From Sphingomonas lacusdianchii (GTDB lineage Bacteria; Pseudomonadota; Alphaproteobacteria; Sphingomonadales; Sphingomonadaceae), in assembly GCF_022664395.1 (NCBI RefSeq), contig NZ_JAKRET010000006.1:62001-126000 (forward strand): DNA of 64,000 bases. The letters run 5' to 3'. Numbering within the stretch: position 1 is the stretch's first letter; each line of letters opens with the position of its first letter. Shown one piece after another: positions 51,223 to 59,513 of the stretch. The notes beneath the pieces were generated by a model, which was given only the letters and a program-made list of their open reading frames with translations, had not been told where the DNA came from and searched no databases. The translations under genes were made by a program, and so were the position numbers.

Positions 51223-52589
51223 ACGTCTGGGACTATCTCGAGTCGCTGAAGAGCCGCTGGCGGCTGATCGCGCTGGTCGCGCTGGCGTGCATCCTCGCCG
51301 TCGCGATCTGGACGTGGCAGTCGCCGCGCACCTACACCGCGTCGTCGACGCTGCTGTTCGACCTGCAACAGGCCGATCCGGTCGCGGGCGGCGGTGGCGC
51401 TGCGAAGGCATCGGCATCGGTGCTCGGTACGCAGGTCGACATCATCCGGTCGGGCGTCGTCGCCCAGCGCGTCGCCGAGAAGCTCGGCTATGACAAGGAT
51501 CCCGACCTGATCCAGCGCTATCGCGAATCGGGCGAACAGCGCATCGGCCTGCGCGAATGGATCGGCCGCCGGCTGGTCGCCCCGCTCGAGGTCGTGACGA
51601 CGCGGTCGACCAACGTGCTGTCGCTGAACTACAAGAGCGCCGACCCGGAAAAGGCGGCGCAGCTCGCCACCGCCTTTGCCGAAGCCTATGTCCAGACGCA
51701 GCTGCAGCTGCGCATCGACCCGGCCCGCGTCTATTCGCAATGGTTCCAGTCGCAGATCAACGAGGCGCGCGATCGGCTCGAACAGGCGCAGCGTCGCCTC
51801 AGCGGTTTTCAGCAGGCGCGCGGGCTGGTCGGTGCCGGCCGGTTCGATATCGAACAGGCGCAGCTGAGCGAATTGTCGCAGCAGATGACCACCGCCCAGG
51901 CCGAAGCAGCGCAGTCGCGCGCCCGCGCCAACACCTCGGTCGGGTCGTCGTCCTCGGCGCAGCAATCCGCCGTGGTCCAGGGACTGGACGGGCAGATCGC
52001 GGGCAAGTCGGCCGAATTGCAGCAACTGCGCCAGTCGCTCGGCCCCAACCACCCGATGGTCGTCGCCGCGCAGGCGCAGATCACCGAACTGCGCAACCGG
52101 CGCAGCGCGGCGGTCGGCACCGTCGTCGATGCGGTCCGCACCGACAGCGCCGCCGCCTCCGCGCGCGAGGCCAATCTGCGCGGTCTGGTCGCGGCCCAGC
52201 GCGAACGCGTGCTGCGCCTCGCCAGTGCGCAGGATGAGATGGCGGTGTTGCAGCGCGACGTCGACTCGGCGCGCGCCGCCTATGACGCGGTCACCGCGCG
52301 GCTGAACGAAGTCCGCCTGCAGAGCGAGATCCCGCAGACCAATGTCAGCGTGCTCGACCGCGCCACCGCACCGACGCTGCCGTCCAGCCCCGACGTCGCC
52401 CTGCGGCTGCTGCTCGGCATCGTCGGCGGCGTGTTCGTCGGGGTGATGCTCGCGCTGTTCCTCGAATGGCGCCGGCCGCGCGTCCGCACCATCGACGGCT
52501 TCGAACGGGCCACCGGGTTGCCGGTCCTCGTCGATCTCAGCCGCGGATCGGTCCATGTTGGTTTCGCCGGAAAGGAAGCATCGGCATGA
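51219..52589 (+). CDS. Wzz/GumC-type polysaccharide co-polymerase (chain-length regulator)
   Basis: The 456-residue inner-membrane protein has TM1 (about 17-35, IALVALACILAVAIWTW) and a long coiled-coil-rich periplasmic domain with Wzz-type segments (RTYTASSTLLFDL, ASVLGTQVDIIRSGVVAQRV, NVLSLNYKSADPEKAAQLAT). TM2 lies near 405-430 (LRLLLGIVGGVFVGVMLALF), preceded by the Pro-rich LDRATAPTLPSSPDV motif. It ends with only a short cytoplasmic tail, so the kinase part is a separate polypeptide, here the next gene. It is coupled on both sides by ATGA overlaps. Confidence 0.93.
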   Translation: MNVWDYLESLKSRWRLIALVALACILAVAIWTWQSPRTYTASSTLLFDLQQADPVAGGGGAAKASASVLGTQVDIIRSGVVAQRVAEKLGYDKDPDLIQRYRESGEQRIGLREWIGRRLVAPLEVVTTRSTNVLSLNYKSADPEKAAQLATAFAEAYVQTQLQLRIDPARVYSQWFQSQINEARDRLEQAQRRLSGFQQARGLVGAGRFDIEQAQLSELSQQMTTAQAEAAQSRARANTSVGSSSSAQQSAVVQGLDGQIAGKSAELQQLRQSLGPNHPMVVAAQAQITELRNRRSAAVGTVVDAVRTDSAAASAREANLRGLVAAQRERVLRLASAQDEMAVLQRDVDSARAAYDAVTARLNEVRLQSEIPQTNVSVLDRATAPTLPSSPDVALRLLLGIVGGVFVGVMLALFLEWRRPRVRTIDGFERATGLPVLVDLSRGSVHVGFAGKEASA

Positions 52590-53452
52590 GGTTGCGTTCC
52601 AGCACGTCGCGGGCAACGACCGATCGCTACAGCGACGTCGAAACCGCATTGATCGACGCCAACCGGCTCGGCCGCGAGGAGCTCGACCGGATCGAGGCCT
52701 ATCGCGCCCGCACCGGCGCCAGCTTCACCGAAGCGGTCGTCGATCTCGGCGTCGTCGCGCCCGAACAGGTGCAGCGCACGCTGGCGACGCGGGCGGAGGC
52801 GGGCACGCTGATCGATCCCGACGCCACCGGGGTCAGCCGCGCGGTCGTCGCCGCCTATGATCCCGACAATGCGCTGACCGTGAAGCTGCGCGCGTTGCGC
52901 TCCAGCCTGTTCGCGATCGAGGATCTCGAACGCGGCGACCTGCGCGTGATCGTCGTCGCCGCGGTCGGTACCGACGATGCACCCGGCGTCGCCGCCAATC
53001 TCGCGACGCTGGTGGCACAACTCGGCCAGCCGGGCCTGCTGGTCGACGCGAATTTCGCCGCCCCGACCCATCACAGCCTGTTCGCGGTCGACCCGGCCGA
53101 GGGCGTCACCTCGCTGCTGTCGGGTGCCGAGGATCGCGCCGCGACGGTGGTCGAAACCCCGGTACCCAATCTCTCGCTGATCGCGGCCGGCCCGGCGATC
53201 AATGCGCTGCCCGAAACCGTCGAGCGCGTGTCGCTGGTCGAACAGATTCGCGCCATCCGGCTGGGCCATCGCTTCGCGATCGTCGACGCGGGGCACCAGC
53301 CGCCCGAAATGGTCGCGGCGATCGCACGCGGCGCCGATGGCCTGCTGCTGGTGGTCGAACGCACCCAGACGCCGTTCGCAGCGCTTGACGAGCTGCTGCC
53401 GCGTCTCGAAGCCGCCGACGTGCCGGTGCTCGGCAGCATCCTGATCCGCTGA
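52586..53452 (+). CDS. Wzc-like P-loop partner with GspE-N-type domain and degenerate Walker A
   Basis: The 288-residue protein has an N-terminal MshEN/GspE-N-like domain (about 20-72: LIDANRLGREELDRIEAYRA, VVDLGVVAPEQVQRTLA). A domain aligned with bacterial tyrosine kinases/MinD follows (about 95-288: NALTVKLRALRSSLF, ATLVAQLGQPGLLVDANF, FAIVDAGHQ). Where a BY-kinase has PGEGKS/T it reads GTDDAPGV, so the lysine and Ser/Thr of Walker A are missing. Walker A' keeps the Asp (LLVDANF). No C-terminal Tyr cluster is present. It is probably a non-catalytic partner of the co-polymerase, analogous in place to GelE. Confidence 0.8.
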   Translation: MRLRSSTSRATTDRYSDVETALIDANRLGREELDRIEAYRARTGASFTEAVVDLGVVAPEQVQRTLATRAEAGTLIDPDATGVSRAVVAAYDPDNALTVKLRALRSSLFAIEDLERGDLRVIVVAAVGTDDAPGVAANLATLVAQLGQPGLLVDANFAAPTHHSLFAVDPAEGVTSLLSGAEDRAATVVETPVPNLSLIAAGPAINALPETVERVSLVEQIRAIRLGHRFAIVDAGHQPPEMVAAIARGADGLLLVVERTQTPFAALDELLPRLEAADVPVLGSILIR

Positions 53453-53457
53453 AAACT

Positions 53458-53489
53458 GGGCGGGACGGTCGCACAGGGCCGTCCCGCCC
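53458..53489. terminator. Bidirectional hairpin between convergent units
   Basis: GGGCGGGACGGTC (53458-53470) pairs with GCCGTCCCGCCC (53478-53489). On the minus strand it is followed by AGTTTTC, so it best serves the leftward GT2 gene but may also end the rightward EPS unit. Confidence 0.65.
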
Positions 53490-53493
53490 CCGA

Positions 53494-54483
53494 TCACTCG
53501 TCCGACTGGCGGAAAAATGCCAGTCGCCGGGTCAGGATCGGCCGGCCGATCCGTTCCCACAGCAAGGGCGACCGGTGCAGTCCGGCCAGCGCGTGGATCA
53601 TCCGCACCTGCCAGCTTCCCGCCTCGCTGCGCGCCTGCTCGATCACCGGCCAGCCACGCGCGAAATCGCCCTTCACCATCAGCCGCGCCCCGAACCACGC
53701 CAGTTTGCGGCCCAGCACTTCGGGGCGCTGTCGCAGGAACGGGGCGAGATAGCCGTGCCGGTCGAGCGGATCGGCCTCCCCCCGGTCGACCGCCCGCGCG
53801 CATTGCACCGCGAAGTCGGACAGATAGGCTTGCAGCACCAGCTTCTGCGGATCGGCGCTCACCCCGCCTGCCGGCTTGAAGCGCCGGTAGAGTATGTCCG
53901 GCACGATCGCGTAACCGGCATGGCGCGAAATCCGCAGCCACAGGTCGCGATCCTGCGCATAGCGGAAGAATTCGCGATAGCCGCCGACCTGATCGTACAG
54001 CGCCCGGCGGAACATGGTTTCGCCATGGGTGAACAGGTTGCGGGTCAGCAGCGCTTCGTGGAACGGCAATCCAGCGGGCGGGCGGAACACCAGCGTCCCG
54101 TCCCCCACCGTCTCGTCATCCTCGACCCAGCATCCGACCACGCCGATCGCCGGGTCGTCGATCAGCACCTGCGCCTGCCGCGCGACGCGATCGGGAAAGG
54201 ACAGGTCGCCCGATCCGTGGATGGCGACGAACGCACCGCTGCTGGCGCGGATCGCGTCGTTGATCGATGCGACGAACCCGCGATTGCCGCGCGAGATGAC
54301 GGTCAGCCGCGGATCGTCGAACGCCTGCAGCTGTGCCAGCGTATCATCGGTCGATCCGTCATCGACGATCACGATTTCGAGGTTCGGATAGGTCTGCGCC
54401 AGCACGCTGCCGACCGAATCTCTCACCCGGCTGCCACGATTGTAGAAGGCACTCACCACCGACACACGGGGCAGGTCGGTCAT
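53494..54483 (-). CDS. Glycosyltransferase family 2
   Basis: The 329-residue GT-A enzyme starts PRVSVVSAFYNRGSRVRDSV and has NLEIVIVDDGSTDDTLAQLQ, the nucleotide-binding Asp motif. The second metal-binding motif position reads AIHGSGDLSFPDRV, with GSGD in place of a clear DxD. HGETMFRRALYDQVGGYREF precedes QDRDLWLRISRHAGY, the ED-type catalytic region. It transfers a sugar to the growing repeat unit; donor unknown. It is the first leftward gene after the central operon, with its own terminator-like hairpin. Confidence 0.92.
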   Translation of the reverse strand: MTDLPRVSVVSAFYNRGSRVRDSVGSVLAQTYPNLEIVIVDDGSTDDTLAQLQAFDDPRLTVISRGNRGFVASINDAIRASSGAFVAIHGSGDLSFPDRVARQAQVLIDDPAIGVVGCWVEDDETVGDGTLVFRPPAGLPFHEALLTRNLFTHGETMFRRALYDQVGGYREFFRYAQDRDLWLRISRHAGYAIVPDILYRRFKPAGGVSADPQKLVLQAYLSDFAVQCARAVDRGEADPLDRHGYLAPFLRQRPEVLGRKLAWFGARLMVKGDFARGWPVIEQARSEAGSWQVRMIHALAGLHRSPLLWERIGRPILTRRLAFFRQSDE

Positions 54484-54665
54484 TCGCTTTCCCTCTATCG
54501 TCCTACGGCGACCGTCCTGACGGGCATTGTAGGGGATTGGCGGCGCGAAGTCTGCCCCCGAATGTCAGGGCAGCCGCAGCGCGATTTGCGGAACGTGACC
54601 ATGCATAGATTGCCGCCTTTACCCGCGGGTTAACGGTCCGGCCGGCACTGCCCCGAAACGCGGAA

Positions 54666-54698
54666 GGACCGCCCGCCCCTTGTCGGGACGGACGGTCC
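54666..54698 (-). terminator. Hairpin after the RTX-GH5 gene
   Basis: GGACCGCCCGCCCC and GGGACGGACGGTCC pair with a few G-T pairs across a short loop. The hairpin lies 22 bases past the stop at 54721. On the minus strand it is followed by TTCCGCGTTT, a weak T-run. Confidence 0.5.
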
Positions 54699-54720
54699 AG
54701 CCGGGCCGACGCCCGTCGTT

Positions 54721-56871
54721 TCAGAGGATGAAGTCGCTGGCCGACAGCTTGTACTGGAACCCTTCCAGCCGGATGCCGAAATCGGCCTTGCCGTCGCCGT
54801 TCAGGTCGACCTCGATCTGGGTATAGTCGTCGATCCGCTCGTAGCGGAGCTGCCCGGCCTTGCGGCTGAAATCCGCGTCGCCGATGAAGGTCATCGCCTG
54901 GTTGCCGCTGAGCTTGGTATTGGCGTCCATCGCCGACAGGTCGATCACGTCCTCGCCGCGGGTGAAATCCATGATGCGGTCCATCGTCCCGCCCTTGGAT
55001 TCATTGGCGGCAAGGAAGCGGAACGTGTCGCGGCCGGCGCCACCGGTCAGCCAGTCACGATTGGTCCCGCCGGTCAGCACGTCGTTGCCGGCACCGCCGA
55101 ACAACTGGTCCTCGCCCTCGCCGCCTTCCAGCCAGTCATTGCCTGCGCCGCCGGTCAGGATGTCGTCCCCCTTCAACCCGTAGAGATGGTTGCCAGCGTC
55201 GTTGGCGGTCAGCTTGTTGGCGCTGCTGTTGCCGGTTCCGCGCCGCGCATCGCCGGCCAGCGTCAGGTTTTCGACATTGGTGGCCAGCGTCCAGTCGATC
55301 GAGGCGATGACGGTGTCGTTGCCTTCCTTATACCCTTCGATCGTCTGGTCGCCGACATTGTCGACATAATAGGTGTCGTTGCCGGTCCCGCCGAGCATCC
55401 GGTCCGCACCGCCCAGCCCGTCGAGCGTATCGTCGCCCCAGCCACCGCTCAGGATGTTCGCCATGGCGTTGCCGACGATGACGTTGTCCAGCTTGTTGCC
55501 GGTGCCGCTGATCGCGCTGCCGTCCAGCTTCAGGTCCTCGAACGACGTGCCCAGCACCCAGTCGACGGTGGCATGGACCAGGTCATGTCCCTCGCCGACC
55601 CGTTCGGTCAGCACGTCGAGAACATTGTCGACATAATAGATGTCGTCGCCCAGCCCGCCGGTCAGGATATCGGCCCCCGCCCCGCCGTCGAGCACGTCGT
55701 TGCCCTTGCCGCCGATCAGGGTGTTGGCGGCGCTGTCGCCGATCAGTACGTCGTTGAACGCGCTGCCGACGACTTCCTCGATCGACACATATTTGACGCC
55801 ATCGAGCTTGACGGTGACGCCCGCCGTCGCGGTCGTGAAATCGACCTTGTCATAATGGTCGGCGGTGCCGATGCGCGGCGCCGACGACGCCGTATTGGCC
55901 GCCGTCCCGGTCGAAACCGGATTGGGCGCCCACAATTGCGCCAGCCCGACATCGTCGCCATCGGACAGGTTCTTCAGCAACGTGTCGAGCGACGCCTTGC
56001 CGTTGCCGTTCTTGTCGAGCAGCCCGACATTATAACCGTTGAACCATTTGCCCGCGCCCCAATAGGTGCCCGACAGGCCGTAATCGTTCATCGCCTTGAG
56101 CATGTTGTCGAGTGCGACCTGCCAGCGCGGATCGTCCGACGGCACGCCGAATTCGCCGATAAAGCCGCGCGCGCCCTTTTCCTCCAGCCATTGGACGAAC
56201 GCCTGCAACCGCTTCACGCCGATATCGGCGGTGGCGCCTTCCTGGTCGTAGCTGCCGGCATAGGTGCCCGACTGGTTCTTATCGAGATAGAGATGCGCTT
56301 CGTAGACGATGTTGTCGGCCGGATCCTTGATGTCCAGATTGGGGTTGTTCGACGCCCAGTTGGTCGCATTGGCCCAGCTTTCGCCCTCGACGAAGATCGT
56401 CGTATTGTCGCCCAGCGCGCGGATCGCGTCGACCGCCGCCTGTGCCGCCGCCGGCCACACCGTCTTGTTCGGCATGTTATGCGGTTCGTTCATCAGGTCG
56501 TAACCGTACACCGCCGGCTTGTCGCCGACCGCATCGGCCAGCTTCGACCAGAAATCGGCGAACTTCTCGACCGGGACGTCGGCGGTGCCGATCGCCTTGC
56601 CGGCGAACCGCCCGTAATTATGGACGTCGATGATGACCTTCATGCCCAGGCTCTGGGCATTGTCGAGGAACTTCAGCAGCCGCCCCAGTTCCTGTTCGTC
56701 CAGCGGCCCGCCCAGCTTGTCCTGAAGGCGTTCCCATTTGACGGGAAGACGGACGAGTTCGATCCCCTTCGCCGCATAGAAGGCCAGATCCTTCAGCGAC
56801 GGGTAGATATAGTCATAGCCATAGCGGTCGCCCTTGCCGAACTCCGCACCGGACAGGTTGATACCAAGCAT
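54721..56871 (-). CDS. Secreted GH5 glycanase with RTX repeats (T1SS substrate)
   Basis: The 716-residue protein has no signal peptide. Residues about 1-305 form a GH5 catalytic domain: INLSGAEFGKGDRYGYDY, VIIDVHNYGRF, acid/base Glu129 in GYDLMNEPHN, and nucleophile Glu240 in GFIGEFGVP. A linker (about 310-370) leads to RTX/calcium-binding repeats (about 375-620), for example LIGGKGNDVLDGGAGADILT and LYGLKGDDILTGGAGNDWLE. The tail is a classical M10_C-like end (MDRIMDFTRGEDVIDLSAMD, DLNGDGKADFGIRL). It would be exported by the type I system and may cleave the cell's own polysaccharide to control chain length or release. It does not carry the shared C-terminal module of the other substrates. 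Confidence 0.92.
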   Translation of the reverse strand: MLGINLSGAEFGKGDRYGYDYIYPSLKDLAFYAAKGIELVRLPVKWERLQDKLGGPLDEQELGRLLKFLDNAQSLGMKVIIDVHNYGRFAGKAIGTADVPVEKFADFWSKLADAVGDKPAVYGYDLMNEPHNMPNKTVWPAAAQAAVDAIRALGDNTTIFVEGESWANATNWASNNPNLDIKDPADNIVYEAHLYLDKNQSGTYAGSYDQEGATADIGVKRLQAFVQWLEEKGARGFIGEFGVPSDDPRWQVALDNMLKAMNDYGLSGTYWGAGKWFNGYNVGLLDKNGNGKASLDTLLKNLSDGDDVGLAQLWAPNPVSTGTAANTASSAPRIGTADHYDKVDFTTATAGVTVKLDGVKYVSIEEVVGSAFNDVLIGDSAANTLIGGKGNDVLDGGAGADILTGGLGDDIYYVDNVLDVLTERVGEGHDLVHATVDWVLGTSFEDLKLDGSAISGTGNKLDNVIVGNAMANILSGGWGDDTLDGLGGADRMLGGTGNDTYYVDNVGDQTIEGYKEGNDTVIASIDWTLATNVENLTLAGDARRGTGNSSANKLTANDAGNHLYGLKGDDILTGGAGNDWLEGGEGEDQLFGGAGNDVLTGGTNRDWLTGGAGRDTFRFLAANESKGGTMDRIMDFTRGEDVIDLSAMDANTKLSGNQAMTFIGDADFSRKAGQLRYERIDDYTQIEVDLNGDGKADFGIRLEGFQYKLSASDFIL

Positions 56872-56977
56872 TACAGACCCCGCATCCGTCGCAATATTGC
56901 GACCTTCCCGGGTCTTATGCCGTATGGCCTGTCGATATTCGGTTGCGTGACGGGGCTAACGCGCCGTTCATCATCTT

Positions 56978-57718
56978 TTAATTGTTACGCTTGCGATCCT
57001 TTAGGACGCCGTACAGGAACCGCGGATTGCCGAGCACGTAGCGGTTGAACATCCGCTTCGGCTCCAGCCCCAGCCGATACAGCCATTCCAGCCGGATCGT
57101 GCGCAACCAGTTGGGCGCGCGCGGGATCGCGCCGGAGGTGAAGTCGAGGAACGCGCCGACGCTCATCGACGCCATGCCGATCCGGTCGGCATGGCGCGCG
57201 GCGAAGATTTCCTGCCGCGGCTGGCCCATGCCGATCACCAGCAGGTTGGCGCCCGACCGCGCAATCTCCTCGACCAGCGTTGGTTCGTCTTCCGGTTTGA
57301 AATAGCCGTCGCGTACGCCGACCACCCGGTGGCGGGGATAGCGCGCGGCGATGATCTCGCCCGCCTGCGCGGCGATACCGGGGCGGCTGCCGAGCAGGAA
57401 CAGGCGCAGCTCGTGCCGGCTGCGTTCGAAGAAGATCGGGATGAAGTCGCTGCCATTGACGTTGGCCGGGAACGGCGCGCCGTACAGCAGCTTGCGCGCC
57501 ATATCGACGCCGATCCCGTCATTCAGCACGAGGCTGCCGGCATAGGCGTCGACCAGCCGCCGGTCGTCGCGCGCCAGATTGACGCTGTGCGCATTGCAGA
57601 AGGTCACGCTGGCACCGTCGGCGGCATCGATCCGGTCGTCGACCGCCGCCACCGCTTCGTCAAAGGTCAGGACGGCGATGTCGACCGGGCCGATCCTGCT
57701 GGTTTCCGCCTCGATCAT
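56978..57718 (-). CDS. WecG/TagA/CpsF family glycosyltransferase (GT26)
   Basis: The 246-residue protein shows the family pattern: CNAHSVNLARDDRRLVDAYA, VLNDGIGVDMARKLLYG, RLFLLGSRPGIAAQAGEIIA, LLVIGMGQPRQEIFAARHA, and PRAPNWLRTIRLEWLYRLGL near the end. Relatives include GumM and WecG, which add the second or a later sugar to lipid-linked intermediates. The C-terminal basic helices attach to the membrane. It is transcribed leftward before the RTX-GH5 gene, 106 bases apart. Confidence 0.94.
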   Translation of the reverse strand: MIEAETSRIGPVDIAVLTFDEAVAAVDDRIDAADGASVTFCNAHSVNLARDDRRLVDAYAGSLVLNDGIGVDMARKLLYGAPFPANVNGSDFIPIFFERSRHELRLFLLGSRPGIAAQAGEIIAARYPRHRVVGVRDGYFKPEDEPTLVEEIARSGANLLVIGMGQPRQEIFAARHADRIGMASMSVGAFLDFTSGAIPRAPNWLRTIRLEWLYRLGLEPKRMFNRYVLGNPRFLYGVLKDRKRNN

Positions 57719-57841
57719 GTTTGCTCCGTCGGGTTGGCAATGCGCGCAACATGGTGAACCCGGCGCTAAGCCTGTTGCTCAACCGCCCCGCAACCGCGTC
57801 CGTAGCAATGGCTTTGACGAATAGTCAATCGAGGCGGGACG

Positions 57842-58285
57842 ATGACCGATACTGCCGATCCCTATACGGTACTCGATATCGATCGCGGGGCGGATGCGGA
57901 CCAGATCAAGCGCGCCTTTCGCCGGATGATCGCGCGGTCGCATCCCGACCGCTCGCGCGATGCCGATGCGGCGGACCGGGCAGCGGCGATCATCAGCGCG
58001 TACCGCACCCTGTCCGATCCGGAACGGCGACGGATGGTCGACCGGCGTCGCGACCGGCACCCCGTTCCGCCGGGGGCCGAACGTCGACAGACTGTCCGGC
58101 GGGCGGCGGATAGGGCGGCGCTGTCGCGACAGCGCAACCTGACGATGCTGGTGCGCGACACCGCGGCGGCGGCGATCGCGGTCGTGCTGGTCGCCTATCT
58201 GCTGGCGCCCGATTTCCGCGCCTATCAACGCGATCATCGCGACGGCAAGGCGATCGCGGCAATTACCGCCGTTCCCCAACGATAA
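57842..58285 (+). CDS. J-domain protein with C-terminal membrane helix
   Basis: The 147-residue protein starts with a J domain (DPYTVLDIDRGADADQIKRA, then RMIARSHPDRSRD with the essential HPD). The J domain ends near residue 65 and a basic stretch (RRRDRHPVPPGAERRQTVRR) follows. A membrane helix lies at about 105-122 (AAAAIAVVLVAYLLAPDF). It would recruit DnaK to the membrane, possibly to help keep type I substrates unfolded, but that is speculation from its position beside a substrate gene. Confidence 0.85.
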   Translation: MTDTADPYTVLDIDRGADADQIKRAFRRMIARSHPDRSRDADAADRAAAIISAYRTLSDPERRRMVDRRRDRHPVPPGAERRQTVRRAADRAALSRQRNLTMLVRDTAAAAIAVVLVAYLLAPDFRAYQRDHRDGKAIAAITAVPQR

Positions 58286-58313
58286 AAAGCCCGGCACTTT
58301 CGTGCCGGGCTTT
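58286..58313. terminator. Bidirectional Rho-independent terminator
   Basis: A perfect 12-base stem (AAAGCCCGGCAC, 58286-58297, with GTGCCGGGCTTT, 58302-58313) has a TTTC loop. It serves the rightward J-domain gene and, with TTTTT on the other strand, the leftward gene at 58336. Confidence 0.95.
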
Positions 58314-58335
58314 CCATGGATCGCGATGCGAGCGC

Positions 58336-59121
58336 TTATGCGCCCGGGGTCGGATCGAAGGTCGAGTTGGCGGTGCCGTAATAGTAGTAGGTGACGCCGT
58401 TGATCTCGTTCGAACCGAGATAGGTGACCGAGGTCTGGCTGGTGAAGTCCAGCTGGCCGCCCGGGCCACCCTGCGGATCGCTGGCCGACGGACCGTTCGA
58501 ACCCGAAATGTCGAGCACGTCGTTCTGGCCGAAGGTCACGGTCTGGTTCGAGTCGCTGTCGAAGATCATCGACGTGGTGACGAGCAGATCGTCGTCACCG
58601 AAGTTGTTGATCGTGTCGCCACCGAGGTTCAGGCCCAGCGCGTTGTCATGGAACAGCACCTTGGCGCCGCCCGACATGTCGAACGTGTTGTCGCCGACCG
58701 TGCCTTCGATCACGTTGGTGCGGCCGAAGGGCTCCCACAGATTCTTCAGCGTCGCCGAGTCGGCATAGACGAAGCCACCGTTCTTGCTGCCCAGATAGCG
58801 CAGCTCGGTGATGTTCGCGTTGTCACCGGCAAGCTGAAGCTGGTCCTGACCGGCGTTGCGGCGGCTGGTGCGATCGATGTCGAGCACGCCGTTCGCGCCG
58901 AACTGGATGAAGCCATCGCCATTGCCGTCGAAGATCTGACGGTTGTTGATGATCGAATCGTTCGCACCCCAGCCGAGGAACAGGTCGTCGCCGACATTGC
59001 CGTTCGCGATCACGAACGCGTTGGCACCATCGGCGGCCTGGTAGGTGTCGCTGGTCCCGTTTGCGACCACGTCCTGCCGCGTTGCGGTGGAGATCAAAAC
59101 GCTGTTGTCACCAAATGCCAT
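58336..59121 (-). CDS. Second stand-alone protein made of two shared modules
   Basis: The 261-residue acidic protein is a paralogue of 34391-35197 along its whole length: N-terminus DNSVLISTATRQDV, module 1 with IFDGNGDGFIQFGANGVLDI and LRYLGSKNGGFVYADS, then SATLKNLWEPFGRTNVIEGT. Module 2 has LFHDNALGLNLGGDTI, VTTSMIFDSDSNQTV and VTYLGSNEINGVTYYYYG. No signal peptide, membrane helix or enzymatic motif is seen. Start 59121 is favoured by AAGGAGG nine bases upstream. It has an ideal terminator, again suggesting strong expression. It lies at the far end of the EPS cluster from its paralogue. Confidence 0.75.
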   Translation of the reverse strand: MAFGDNSVLISTATRQDVVANGTSDTYQAADGANAFVIANGNVGDDLFLGWGANDSIINNRQIFDGNGDGFIQFGANGVLDIDRTSRRNAGQDQLQLAGDNANITELRYLGSKNGGFVYADSATLKNLWEPFGRTNVIEGTVGDNTFDMSGGAKVLFHDNALGLNLGGDTINNFGDDDLLVTTSMIFDSDSNQTVTFGQNDVLDISGSNGPSASDPQGGPGGQLDFTSQTSVTYLGSNEINGVTYYYYGTANSTFDPTPGA

Positions 59122-59513
59122 ATCACAATCCTCCTTGTTGCCCGGGAGGTGCGCGGTGGCCGACAATCGACCCCCTGCACCATTCAGTCCCCCTTTTCCG
59201 CTCAATGGCAGGAAACAGGTTTTTGGAATGCCTTCCCCCGGTTCAGCAACGTCTACTCGACGAGCACGGCATTTACTTTCGAGTAACCATTTCGTTCCCG
59301 GTCAGAGACATGCATTTACATACGTCCCGTTGCGGGACAGCACAAGCGTGGCGAAAATGTCTCAAACCGGGACTAACCCGTTGAAACCGCAACTGGTTCC
59401 AGGCGCAGATATCTGTTCTGGTACGGAGGCGTTACGACCGGCAGCAAGGCGTCATTTTCGATGCCCGCGCCCCCCGGTTCGAAAGCCCGTTCCGACCCTT
59501 GCGAGGCGGGTTC
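59122..59513. promoter_or_regulatory. Upstream region of the 58336 gene
   Basis: No gene is seen in these 392 bases. The perfect dyad GTCCCGTTGCGGGAC lies at 59324-59338, about 200 bases before the start codon. Related dyads lie before two other secreted-protein genes (about 27308 and 35784). The middle of the gap is comparatively AT-rich. The stop of the smr gene borders the right side. Confidence 0.4.

Noticed and set aside
55186-57048. 620-codon plus-strand reading opposite the RTX glycanase
   Set aside because: Antisense shadow of the repeat region and GH5 domain.
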